Assembly (NCBI GenBank): GCA_027489875.1
Contig: JAIXZE010000077.1
Coordinates: 38,728 to 102,727, forward strand
Reading direction: 5' to 3'
Length of the DNA: 64,000 nt
Source: Verrucomicrobiales bacterium
GTDB taxonomy: Bacteria > Verrucomicrobiota > Verrucomicrobiia > Limisphaerales > UBA9464
In this document: positions 34,688 through 42,882 of the stretch, piece by piece
Numbering within the stretch: position 1 is the stretch's first letter
How the letters are laid out: each line of letters opens with the position of its first letter
Position numbers and translations under genes: made by a program
Notes under the pieces: model-generated
The model's input: the letters and a program-made list of their open reading frames with translations, nothing else
Databases searched by the model: none
Told to the model about the DNA's origin: nothing

Positions 34688-35776
34688 ATGGATTCCGAGG
34701 CTCTTGATGGCCCCGTTGCTGCGGCCGTCTGCGTACCCGCGGTTCCTTCGCCGACGGATCCGTCCCCGTTGTTCGAACTCTTCCGTGGGAGTTACGCCAC
34801 GGAATTGCTGGTCGCAGCGACGGCGCATCTCGGTGTTTTCCGGATTCTGGAGAAGGGTCCGCTACCCGAAGAATCGCTGAGGTCTGCCCTCGGGTTGGCA
34901 CCGCGCGCCTTCCGCGTCCTGACCACCGCATTGAGGGCGATGGGAACGCTCTGTTGTCCCGTTGAGGGAGTGCTCGGTCTGACGCCGTTGGCTTCGACGC
35001 ACTTGGTTTCCACGAGCTCCTACCACGTCGGCGACTACTTCAGTCTGGCCGCCGGAAGTCCGGGTGTTCTTGCGATGGTGGAGAGGTTGCGCTCCAACCG
35101 GCCGGCCGTGGGAGAGTCGGGGGGCGTCGCCTTCATCTATCGGGAGGGTTTGGTTTCCGCGATGGATGCCGAAGCGGGCGCGCGATTCTTCACTTTGGCG
35201 TTGTCTGGTCGTGCGCGGAATGTGGCTCCCGTACTGGCGGAACAGATGCCGCTTGCGGGTGCCCGGCGGTTGGTGGATGTGGGTGGGGGAACCGGGGTGT
35301 ATTCGATCGCCCTCCTTCGGGCGAACCCTGACTTGAACGCGGTGGTCTGGGATCGCCCGGAAGTGCTGCGGGTTGCCGCTGAGTTTGCGGAGGCGAGTGG
35401 GGTGGCTGATCGCCTGGAGTTGCGGGGGGGTGACATGTTCACGGATCCGTTCCCCCCGGGAGCCGACGTGGTCCTGCTTTCAAACATCCTGCATGATTGG
35501 GACGAACCCGAATGCCTGCGTTTGCTCCAGCGTTGTGCGGAAGGACTGCCTCCGGGGGGACGCCTGCTGATTCACGACGTTTTTCTCGACGATGATCTGG
35601 GAGGTCCGTTGCCCATCGCGCTCTATTCGGCGGCGCTGTTCAGCGTGACCGAAGGGCGTGCCTACAGCATTGCCGAGTATCGGCGGATGCTCGAGGCCTC
35701 GGGATTTGGCGTGACGCAGTGGGTCTCCACACGAGTGCACTGCGGCGTCCTGGTGGCGGTGCGGCGGGAGGCGTAG
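34688..35776 (+). CDS. SAM-dependent O-methyltransferase, class I
   Basis: The 362-residue protein has the two-domain layout of the Methyltransf_2 family: an N-terminal dimerisation winged helix (residues about 30-110, 'LGVFRILEKGPLPEESLRS') and a SAM-binding Rossmann domain with 'RRLVDVGGGTGVYSIALL', 'LSNILHDWDEPECLRLLQ' and 'GGRLLIHDVFLDDD'. The His of 'HDWDE' is the family's usual catalytic base. Relatives methylate hydroxyl groups of small aromatic or quinone-like molecules; the substrate is unknown. ATG 34688 is preferred over GTG 34643. Confidence 0.82.
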   Translation: MDSEALDGPVAAAVCVPAVPSPTDPSPLFELFRGSYATELLVAATAHLGVFRILEKGPLPEESLRSALGLAPRAFRVLTTALRAMGTLCCPVEGVLGLTPLASTHLVSTSSYHVGDYFSLAAGSPGVLAMVERLRSNRPAVGESGGVAFIYREGLVSAMDAEAGARFFTLALSGRARNVAPVLAEQMPLAGARRLVDVGGGTGVYSIALLRANPDLNAVVWDRPEVLRVAAEFAEASGVADRLELRGGDMFTDPFPPGADVVLLSNILHDWDEPECLRLLQRCAEGLPPGGRLLIHDVFLDDDLGGPLPIALYSAALFSVTEGRAYSIAEYRRMLEASGFGVTQWVSTRVHCGVLVAVRREA

Positions 35777-35792
35777 ACGGGCGTTCGAGGGA

Positions 35793-37217
35793 TCAGCGCG
35801 GTTCCAGCAATCGGTGGAAGGTTTCGAGGATCTTGGGAATGGCGTTGGTCTGGAGTGGGCTGGTTCTCAGCCGCCATGTCTCGTACGAGCCCAGGGCGTG
35901 CTGGCCCGGCGGTGGAATGTAACCGAACCATCCATTCGCCAGCGAGATGTTGAAGAGGGGGGACGGTGCCGCGAATTTCTTCAGCGCAAGACCGCTCTCC
36001 GCGAAGATTTCCCCCGGCCACTGGGCCACGCGGAGTGGGCCGATATGGAACATCTGGATCGGGAGGGTGAGCGTGTCCGGGTATTGATCGAGCAGGAGTT
36101 GGTCCCTCGCGTGGATCTCCGACCAGGACCGGAGTTGATCCACGGTGCGGCCATTCAGGAGACGGCGTGCGACGTCGACTTCGGCGGGCGTGGGTTTCCG
36201 GACGGCGATCTGAACTTCCGCGGTCAGGCTTCGCAGTGGGATCCGTTGCGAGTATGTGAGTCCTCCGAGGATGCGTGAGACTTCAAGGCTGAGGTCCTCG
36301 GCAACCCGTCGGATCTGGGCATAGGGCGGGACCGAGGGACGAGGCTTTCGGAAGTCGATGTTATTGATGTCTCCCGAAGTCCCGTTCGAGAGGATCGCGA
36401 CGAAGGGAGGATCCTGTCGGGAGGCACCGATACGGTCAGTGATCCGGGTGCAGAACTCGCCGAAGTAATCGGCGCTCAGATGGCCAGAACCGGTCCCGCC
36501 CACGTAATGGAGGGAGTAATTGGCCAGGAGTGCCAGCGGCCGGCCGTCCAGGTGACGGACGGCGAGCACAAAGACCTGTGGATCGGTGGGGCCGGCGAAG
36601 TCCCGGTCCTCGGGACTGGGGGATGACCAGTTCATCTTCACCGCATCGCCGGTCTGCCCGAGGAGGTTGGTGTAAATGAGGCCCGGCTTGAGTTGGATGC
36701 GCCGGTTGAAGACGTGTTGGGGCAGGCTGCCTTGACCCCAGGCAACCTCGGCGGGAGAAAGGTTGTTGAGGGCGCGGCGCACGGAGTCGGCCACGGGGCC
36801 GGGGATCCAGGCTCGGTAGGCGTCGTCCGCTTCGGCCAGGTGGACGCCCGTGAGGGATCCCGCCGAATGGGTGTGGGTGGCGGCGATGCAGACCTGATTG
36901 GAACCGAACCCAGTGGCGGCATGGATCTGTGCCTTCATCACGTCCATGAGCGGACGGTCGATCAGGCAGTTGTCGATCTGGACGAATGCCAGGCGCTCTG
37001 TACCGGAGGTCAGGACCAGGGCGCGCGCGTGGAGTTCGTCGTGGACGTGTGTCGATGCGGCCGGGGCGGTGCCTCCATTCATCACCGTACCGATCCGCGG
37101 TGTGATGACCGCGGTGGCGGCACCCGCCCGCAACGGTGCGGGGAGCGGGGATTCTGCCGCGGCGGACCGCACGACCAGCGCGGCGAGGCCAATGGCGCGA
37201 AGGAGGCGGAGGCTCAT
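35793..37217 (-). CDS. Neutral/alkaline ceramidase N-terminal-domain-like secreted protein
   Basis: The 474-residue protein has a signal peptide ('LRLLRAIGLAALVVRSAAAE') and resembles the N-terminal catalytic domain of neutral/alkaline ceramidase: 'LRAGAATAVITPRIG' at the start, 'VCIAATHTHSAGSL' with zinc-binding-type histidines, 'YSLHYVGGTGSGHLSADYFG' and 'AILSNGTSGDINNIDF'. Many such proteins occur in Verrucomicrobia and Planctomycetes; most are uncharacterised and true ceramidase activity is not established. It lies seven bases downstream of a NagB-like gene and is surely cotranscribed with it. Confidence 0.8.
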   Translation of the reverse strand: MSLRLLRAIGLAALVVRSAAAESPLPAPLRAGAATAVITPRIGTVMNGGTAPAASTHVHDELHARALVLTSGTERLAFVQIDNCLIDRPLMDVMKAQIHAATGFGSNQVCIAATHTHSAGSLTGVHLAEADDAYRAWIPGPVADSVRRALNNLSPAEVAWGQGSLPQHVFNRRIQLKPGLIYTNLLGQTGDAVKMNWSSPSPEDRDFAGPTDPQVFVLAVRHLDGRPLALLANYSLHYVGGTGSGHLSADYFGEFCTRITDRIGASRQDPPFVAILSNGTSGDINNIDFRKPRPSVPPYAQIRRVAEDLSLEVSRILGGLTYSQRIPLRSLTAEVQIAVRKPTPAEVDVARRLLNGRTVDQLRSWSEIHARDQLLLDQYPDTLTLPIQMFHIGPLRVAQWPGEIFAESGLALKKFAAPSPLFNISLANGWFGYIPPPGQHALGSYETWRLRTSPLQTNAIPKILETFHRLLEPR

Positions 37218-37224
37218 GTGGCGT

Positions 37225-38163
37225 TCAATGCATCTCCACGGAACACGAACCGATGCCGCCGCGGAAGTAGTTGAACTGGACATTCGGATGATCGGCGAGC
37301 AGCGACATGGGGACCGCGGTGTCCACGAGTCCCTTGGAGATCATGTAGGCCGTCAGTCGCTGTCCGAAGGGGTTGTCGTGGTTTCCGGCGTGCCAGATGG
37401 AAACCTTGTCGGCGAGCCAGGTTTCGACGGGGCCCACGGTGATGGCCTTGGTTGGAACCATCGAGATGTTGCCGCCGCCCGAGGTTCGGGCGTTCTGTGC
37501 GATGGTCAGCGGATGGAGATCCACCACGCGGGTGGCGAGGCACCGGTACTCTTCCTTGGTGGGTGGGGTGGTGGCGTGTTTGCCCTTTCGCGGCAAGGGA
37601 TCGTTGAAAGCCCAGTGTTTGACGTCGCCCTGTCCGCCCTGCATCACGGCGCAGCGGATGCCGGAGCCCCATGTGGCGCGGTAGGGGGCGGTGTCGGCCT
37701 TCGGGAAATGCAGGTGGGAATCGGGAATCCGGAGCTTCCGGTCGAAGCGATGGAAGCACAGCTCGCGATCGGCCCGCTCAAAGCTGAGCGGATGGGTGAC
37801 GGGGGTCTCGCGACCGGTCTCGGGATCGAACCATTCGTCCATTCCCCAGAAGTGGCCGGCGCGGACGTCGAGCTGGAGGGCGTTGACGATGCGTGCGACC
37901 AGCGGGAGTTGTTCGGTTGGACCGATGGGGCCGCAGATGCCAACGGGGTTGTCCGCGGTGGATTGCCGCCACGCGTCGATGTATTCGAGGGCTTCGGCGA
38001 GATAGAAGTCCTCCAGGGTGTCGTAGAGGACGACCTGGAAGCCGGGCCGCGAAAGCCTCTGGAGGTCACGGACTGTCAGGCGGGCGACAGCATCGATGAT
38101 CTCGGGATCCAGCGTGGTGTAGTCCCACCAAGCCGGGGCAACAGCGGAAGAGCGACGGGACAT
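37225..38163 (-). CDS. Glucosamine-6-phosphate deaminase-like protein (NagB family)
   Basis: The 312-residue protein has the NagB/RpiA/SoxE-like fold with '[16 protein letters not shown]' (family Asp/Glu region), '[14 protein letters not shown]' (the family GxGxDGHxAFNEP block with Gln-Gly-Asp-Val-Lys-His-Trp) and '[20 protein letters not shown]'. It may isomerise or deaminate an amino-sugar phosphate, but the changed residues in the active-site block mean another sugar phosphate is possible. It heads a two-gene unit with the ceramidase-like gene and is divergent from the TPR-redoxin gene. Confidence 0.75.
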   Translation of the reverse strand: MSRRSSAVAPAWWDYTTLDPEIIDAVARLTVRDLQRLSRPGFQVVLYDTLEDFYLAEALEYIDAWRQSTADNPVGICGPIGPTEQLPLVARIVNALQLDVRAGHFWGMDEWFDPETGRETPVTHPLSFERADRELCFHRFDRKLRIPDSHLHFPKADTAPYRATWGSGIRCAVMQGGQGDVKHWAFNDPLPRKGKHATTPPTKEEYRCLATRVVDLHPLTIAQNARTSGGGNISMVPTKAITVGPVETWLADKVSIWHAGNHDNPFGQRLTAYMISKGLVDTAVPMSLLADHPNVQFNYFRGGIGSCSVEMH

Positions 38164-38306
38164 GCGGATGAGCCTACGTCGGGAGTGGGGTAAAAGGAAG
38201 GGGAGGATCGGGCTGATCGGGCTGATCGGACGGATCCGTCTTGGGATGGAGAGGGAATGGAGGTGGGCGGGGTGGACATTGGCGGGGTGGCCGGTAGGCT
38301 CGGCGA

Positions 38307-40634
38307 ATGTCGCGCATTCAACGGTGGGTTGGGTTGTTGGGGATGCTGATCTGTGGGCTGGCTTTCGCAGCGGAGACCACGACGAAGGCGGCCCCGGATG
38401 ACATGAAGGCGGTGGATCCCGGGCATTCGATGCACGGGCAGGCTTTCAACGAGGGACCGCGGCAACGGGCCCGGCGGATGTCGGGAATGCCGGAGATCCG
38501 CTTCGAAATCACCACGACGGATGAAGCAGCGCGGGCTTTCTTCCTGCAGGGCGTGGGACAGCTGCATGGCTTCTGGTACCTGGAGGCGGAGCGGTCCTTT
38601 CGAGAGGCGGCGTTCCACGACACCAACTGCGCCATGGCGTACTGGGGCATGGCGATGGCCAACATCAACAACGCGAAGCGCGCCGGGGAGTTCATCCGCG
38701 AGGCGGACCTGCGGAAGACAAACGTGACCCATCGAGAGAAGCTTTGGATCGGGGCGTTGAGTGCTTTCTACAAGGATCCGAAGCAGGACGAGAAGGAGCG
38801 GCGGCGGGAGTACACCCGGGCGCTGGAGAACATCATCTTCGAGTTCCCCGAGGACGTGGAGGCCAAGGCGTTCCTCGCCTTCCACCTGTGGGACAGCAAC
38901 TACAAGGGGTGGCCCATCGGGAGCGCGCAGGCCGTCGAATCCTTGCTGAAGGAAATCTTTGCCGCGCAGGCCATGCATCCCGCGCATCACTACCGGATCC
39001 ACCTCTGGGACGGAGAGAAGGACGAAAGCGCGATCCGAGCGGTCCCTTCCGCTTCAAAGTCAGGGCAGAGTTCACCGGGGGTGGCGCACCAGTGGCACAT
39101 GGCCGGCCACACGTTCAACAAGCTGAAACGGTACCCGGACATGGCGTGGCAGCAGGAGGCATCGGTGCGTGTGGACAACACGCAGCTGATGGTGGATCGG
39201 GTGATGCCGGACCAGATCCACAACTACGCCCACAACAGCGAGTGGCTGGTGCAGACCTACAACTACAATGGACAGGTGACGCGCGCCCTGGAGCTCTCGA
39301 AGAACATGATCGAGATGCCCCGGCATCCGAATTTCAACACCTTCGACAAGCGGACCAATGGACTTCCCTATGATAAACGGGGAACGGCAGTGCAGGGCCG
39401 GCGGCGTCTCATGGAAACGTTGCTTCGATGGGAATTGTGGGAAGAAACCCTGAGGCTTGGGGAGACGTTGTATCTGGAACCGACGGCCTTCGCGGAGGAG
39501 CAGGGACGGCGTGCGCGGTTGCTCGGTCTGGCACATCTCGGATTGGGAGAGATCGAAGCCGCGACGACCCAGATGAAGGCGATCGAGGATTCAATGGGAC
39601 GGCTTCGCGAGGAGCGTCAGGTCCACGTGGACACGGCGGAGGCGGCGGCGAAGGCGGAGAAGAAGGGGCGGGGCGATGTTGAAAAGGCGATGGCGGAAGC
39701 CGTGAAGCGGACGAGCGAGCCGCTGGAGAACCTGGAGAACTACCTCGCCGAGTTGAAGGTGGTCGCGGACCTGAAGGCCGGGGAAACCAACGGAATGGTG
39801 AAGCGGATCGAGGAATTGAAAACGGTTTCCAAGGAGCGCCTCGCGGGTTGGTGGCTGCAGTTGGGTGAAACGAACAAAGCCCTGACTGCGGCGCGGGAGG
39901 CGGTCGAGGGTGGGACGAACCAGTTGCATCCGCTGGCTGTGCAGACCGATGTCTTCTGGAAGCTTGGGCAGACCAATGAAGCGTTGAAGACCTTTGGATT
40001 TCTCCGGGAGCGCAGTGCCTGGACGGACCTTCCGCTTCCGGTGTTCCGTCGGTTGGAACCGGTGGTGGCGGCGGCTGGCTTGAGCAATGACTGGCGCGTG
40101 GCCCCGGCCTATCCGGCCGATTCCGGAAACCGCCCGCCCCTGGAGAGCCTCGGGTCGTTCCGTTGGGATCCGCAACCGGCCCCGGGGTTGGAACTGCCGG
40201 GCATGGACGGCAAACCGGTGCGCTTGTCCGACTACCGTGGTCGGCCCGTCCTGGTGGTGTTCTACCTGGGGCATCGCTGCGTCCATTGCATGGAGCAGTT
40301 GCAGGCACTGGCACCGCGGGCTGGGGACTTCAAGTCGGCGGGGATTGAGATCCTTGCCGTCAGCACGGATTCGGTGGACGGGCTTGGAAAGGCTCTCCAA
40401 AGCGCGGGTCCCACCGGACAGTTCCCGTTTCCCCTCGTTGCGGACCCAGAACGGTCGGCATTCAAGGCGTGGCATGCGCATGATGACTTCGAAGGCACGG
40501 CGCTTCATGGGTTGTTCCTCGTGGACGGGGACGGGTTGGTCCGTTGGCAGGATATCGGCTATGAGCCGTTCACCGACTTCCATTTCCTGCTGCCTGAATC
40601 CAAGCGGTTGTTGGGTATCGGACGTCGGGGGTGA
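38307..40634 (+). CDS. Secreted TPR protein fused to a thioredoxin-fold (AhpC/TSA) domain
   Basis: The 775-residue protein has a signal peptide ('[15 protein letters not shown]'), about 550 residues of TPR-like helices ('[20 protein letters not shown]', '[20 protein letters not shown]') and a coiled-coil segment near residues 435-475. The last 160 residues form a redoxin domain, '[20 protein letters not shown]', with a CxxC site in '[10 protein letters not shown]'. It probably acts as a periplasmic thiol oxidoreductase guided by the TPR part. The start at 38307 fits the signal peptide. Confidence 0.8.
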   Translation: MSRIQRWVGLLGMLICGLAFAAETTTKAAPDDMKAVDPGHSMHGQAFNEGPRQRARRMSGMPEIRFEITTTDEAARAFFLQGVGQLHGFWYLEAERSFREAAFHDTNCAMAYWGMAMANINNAKRAGEFIREADLRKTNVTHREKLWIGALSAFYKDPKQDEKERRREYTRALENIIFEFPEDVEAKAFLAFHLWDSNYKGWPIGSAQAVESLLKEIFAAQAMHPAHHYRIHLWDGEKDESAIRAVPSASKSGQSSPGVAHQWHMAGHTFNKLKRYPDMAWQQEASVRVDNTQLMVDRVMPDQIHNYAHNSEWLVQTYNYNGQVTRALELSKNMIEMPRHPNFNTFDKRTNGLPYDKRGTAVQGRRRLMETLLRWELWEETLRLGETLYLEPTAFAEEQGRRARLLGLAHLGLGEIEAATTQMKAIEDSMGRLREERQVHVDTAEAAAKAEKKGRGDVEKAMAEAVKRTSEPLENLENYLAELKVVADLKAGETNGMVKRIEELKTVSKERLAGWWLQLGETNKALTAAREAVEGGTNQLHPLAVQTDVFWKLGQTNEALKTFGFLRERSAWTDLPLPVFRRLEPVVAAAGLSNDWRVAPAYPADSGNRPPLESLGSFRWDPQPAPGLELPGMDGKPVRLSDYRGRPVLVVFYLGHRCVHCMEQLQALAPRAGDFKSAGIEILAVSTDSVDGLGKALQSAGPTGQFPFPLVADPERSAFKAWHAHDDFEGTALHGLFLVDGDGLVRWQDIGYEPFTDFHFLLPESKRLLGIGRRG

Positions 40635-40700
40635 GCGGGGGCGCAGGTGGGTGGACCCTGACGTTGCCACCGACAGGTGGGGCGTGCATTGTCGCGGGCG

Positions 40701-41444
40701 ATGTCGGCGGACAAGCCTGAATTCAAGAACTTCAAGGAAGCATTCTGCGCGTACCACCGGTGCCCGGAGGCGGCGTACACGCGCAAGGCGTTGTTTCAGG
40801 GAATACCCTTTTACCTCCGCCCGTTCGCCTACCCCATCTACCTGTTCAACCGGTCCTTTTTCGCAATCGACGTTGGAATTCTGGACAGCCTTGCCGAAGC
40901 CCGAAGCGAGGAGGAGTTCACAGGTGTTCTGGATGAATTGTCCGCGACCAGTCGGGTGGAACGATCGATACGCCGGGGTGTGATCGGGATCCGCCTTTCC
41001 GGGACCTGCCTGATGTCGGAATGGGATCAGGTGGCCAAATACGTGCGCCCTCCGGAGTCCAAGGCCGGCGAGGTGGGCCGGGTGACGCCGAGGACAACCA
41101 TCGAGCGGCCGGTGGCTTCGGAATCGATCTCGCGTGAGGCACCTTTGCCGGCGGTGGTTGCCCGGCGGCTTCATCGTGCGGCGACGGATGTGACGACCGG
41201 GAAGTCGATGGACCAGGCCGCGATGGACGCGGGGTTGGCCGGTGAAGCCGAGTTCCGGAAGTTGTTGTCGCAGCACTGCGGCAATGACCCCGCGTTGCGA
41301 TGGCTCAATAACCAACTGGAGCAGTCGGTGCGCATCCGTGAGTTGGAGAACGAGGTAGCCGCGTTGCGGGTGCAGTTGGGGGAACGGGAGCTTCTGATCC
41401 GCGAACTTCAGGGGGGTGGATCTCCACCACACGGTTCAGGTTGA
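40701..41444 (+). CDS. Conserved hypothetical protein with C-terminal coiled coil
   Basis: The 247-residue protein has two visible parts. The first 90 residues ('FKEAFCAYHRCPEAAYTRKA', 'GIPFYLRPFAYPIYLFNRSF') are Cys- and aromatic-rich and look like a folded domain. A polar linker follows, and the last 45 residues form a heptad-like coiled coil ('RIRELENEVAALRVQLGERE'). No signal peptide or membrane helix is present. I do not recognise the family. The ATG at 40701 is preferred over 40677. It follows the TPR-redoxin gene by 66 bases. Confidence 0.6.
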   Translation: MSADKPEFKNFKEAFCAYHRCPEAAYTRKALFQGIPFYLRPFAYPIYLFNRSFFAIDVGILDSLAEARSEEEFTGVLDELSATSRVERSIRRGVIGIRLSGTCLMSEWDQVAKYVRPPESKAGEVGRVTPRTTIERPVASESISREAPLPAVVARRLHRAATDVTTGKSMDQAAMDAGLAGEAEFRKLLSQHCGNDPALRWLNNQLEQSVRIRELENEVAALRVQLGERELLIRELQGGGSPPHGSG

Positions 41445-41564
41445 ACGCTGCGGGCCTTTTTCGGTCCACGGATTTCAGATTTCACAGAATCCTGCCCTGA
41501 TGGCTCGCTTACGGGGGGGCTGTGGGTTGTGGGATTCCGGACAAACTGATTCATCGAGAGCACC

Positions 41565-42098
41565 ATGAAACGAATGAGTCTCGGAGTAGCTTGGATGGCC
41601 CTGTCCTTTTTTGCTTTCGTGGAGCTCCTGTTGGCGATGCCGGTTGCCTGGTGGTTGTACGCTTCACTCGTGCCGCTGTTTGCGTTCGGCCTTCACGAGA
41701 AAGCTCCGTTGCGGGAGCAGCGGGGCGGGATGAAGCATTTCGGTGTGGTGGTCGCGTTGATGGCTACCCTTCATTTTGTGCCGTGGACGAGTCGGAAACC
41801 GTTCCTGCGCGACCTGGACAGGATTCAACCCGGAATGACCGAGACGGATGTCCGGCGGATCATGGGACGATATATCGAGGGAACAGGTTGGCCGGCCATG
41901 CCCGAGGAGGGGACTGGGACCCTGACGGACCTTGGCTCCGGTGAGACCCATCGGGCGGGGACTTCGACAAATGGTCAACTGGTACTTCGGGAATCGCTGG
42001 TCTTCCGACACACGAAGGAGAGTCCTTTTGAGTCGGACTGGGGGATCGTCAAGATGACTGGGGGTCGGGTCACGGGTGTTTCCTTCAGTCCTGATTGA
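41565..42098 (+). CDS. Membrane protein with SmpA/BamE-like domain
   Basis: The 177-residue protein has two N-terminal helices ('VAWMALSFFAFVELLLAMPV' and 'GVVVALMATLHFVPW') and then a small domain with the SmpA/OmlA-like motif 'LDRIQPGMTETDVRRIMGRY'. In BamE this motif begins the domain that supports outer-membrane protein assembly, but similar folds occur in many unrelated envelope proteins, so no function is assigned. Copy D of the palindromic element begins just after its stop. Confidence 0.55.
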   Translation: MKRMSLGVAWMALSFFAFVELLLAMPVAWWLYASLVPLFAFGLHEKAPLREQRGGMKHFGVVVALMATLHFVPWTSRKPFLRDLDRIQPGMTETDVRRIMGRYIEGTGWPAMPEEGTGTLTDLGSGETHRAGTSTNGQLVLRESLVFRHTKESPFESDWGIVKMTGGRVTGVSFSPD

Positions 42099-42100
42099 TT

Positions 42101-42223
42101 GGGCCTGCCGCCACTGGAAGTCGGGGTGGCGACGTCCTCGTCGCCGTTCCAAAGCCATCCCCAAGGCGATGAGGACATCGCCGCCCCGAATCCTTTCCAA
42201 AAGGGGGCAGTGTCAGGATGCAT
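42101..42223 (+). repeat. Dispersed nested palindrome, copy D (forward, left arm degraded)
   Basis: The hairpins GGCGACGTCCTCGTCGCC (42128-42145) and GGCGATGAGGACATCGCC (42165-42182) and the right arm AAGGGGGCAGTGTCAGGATG are intact, but the left arm near 42101-42120 has diverged. It lies directly after the stop of the gene ending at 42098. Confidence 0.82.
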
Positions 42224-42317
42224 CCTTTGAATGGAACGGATGGAACGGTTTCTTGCTCTGGGGGTGCGGACTTCGATAGGATCCACACAACCGGGAAGAG
42301 TTTTTCAAAAAGACCAC

Positions 42318-42830
42318 ATGGCCATTTACCTGAGTGCAGACGAGATCGGCGCGGACCTGAAGGAAATCGGATATCCGCATTTGCGGTCGTGCATGGGGGT
42401 CACGCTCGTCATGGGGGATGGGAGCCTGATTGGGGCCAACTTCGGGGTGGCGTCGAGCGCACCGGAGACGGCCGCGCGGTTGATGGCGCTGATTCAGGCG
42501 AAGCCGGGAATGACGATCCGTTGCATGTACGTCACGGGTGACTTTACGGCGCACGAGCGCCATGGAGGCTGCGATGCGATGGGGAAGGCCCAGTTGATCG
42601 GTTACCACGGAAAGATCGCCTGTTTTGACACTTCCTCTGCGGGGTACGCCGAGGGTGCGTTCGTGAAGTTGACCAGTCAGGGGCCGGTGTACGCTGCGGT
42701 GGTGGAGTACAAGGCCGATGAGCGCATGGCGTACGAGACTTCGGGCGGTGAGGGTGGGACGGTGACGGGTGCCGCGACGCGCAGTGGCAACGACCTGCAT
42801 CGTGCAAAGCTCAAGTATCTGACTGCTTGA
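42318..42830 (+). CDS. Hypothetical protein of unknown function
   Basis: The 170-residue protein begins 'MAIYLSADEIGADLKEIGYP' at ATG 42318; the frame runs further upstream but only into the tail of the palindromic element. It is a compact, probably cytoplasmic protein, with Cys residues in 'HLRSCMGVTLVMGDG', 'TIRCMYVTGDF' and 'HGGCDAMGKA' and no signal peptide or membrane helix. It could not be assigned to a family. It is convergent with the giant LTD gene, with a nested hairpin between them. Confidence 0.55.
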   Translation: MAIYLSADEIGADLKEIGYPHLRSCMGVTLVMGDGSLIGANFGVASSAPETAARLMALIQAKPGMTIRCMYVTGDFTAHERHGGCDAMGKAQLIGYHGKIACFDTSSAGYAEGAFVKLTSQGPVYAAVVEYKADERMAYETSGGEGGTVTGAATRSGNDLHRAKLKYLTA

Positions 42831-42838
42831 ACCGCATC

Positions 42839-42882
42839 AACCGGGCATCGGCTCGCTGAGGGCGAGCCACGTGCACCCGGTT
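42839..42882. terminator. Nested hairpin between convergent genes
   Basis: Outer arms AACCGGG (42839-42845) and CCCGGTT (42876-42882) enclose an inner 7-bp hairpin GGCTCGC (42850-42856) / GCGAGCC (42862-42868). It spans the gap between two convergent stops, which suits a bidirectional terminator, but no T-run follows. Confidence 0.38.

Noticed and set aside
38203..38234. Short tandem string of GGGCTGATC-like units before the TPR-redoxin gene
   Set aside because: Only two to three imperfect units; too short and irregular to call a repeat array.
39591..41432. Open frame of 613 codons on the minus strand
   Set aside because: It is antisense to the TPR-redoxin gene and the gene after it, both with better coding character; no motif in the reverse frame.
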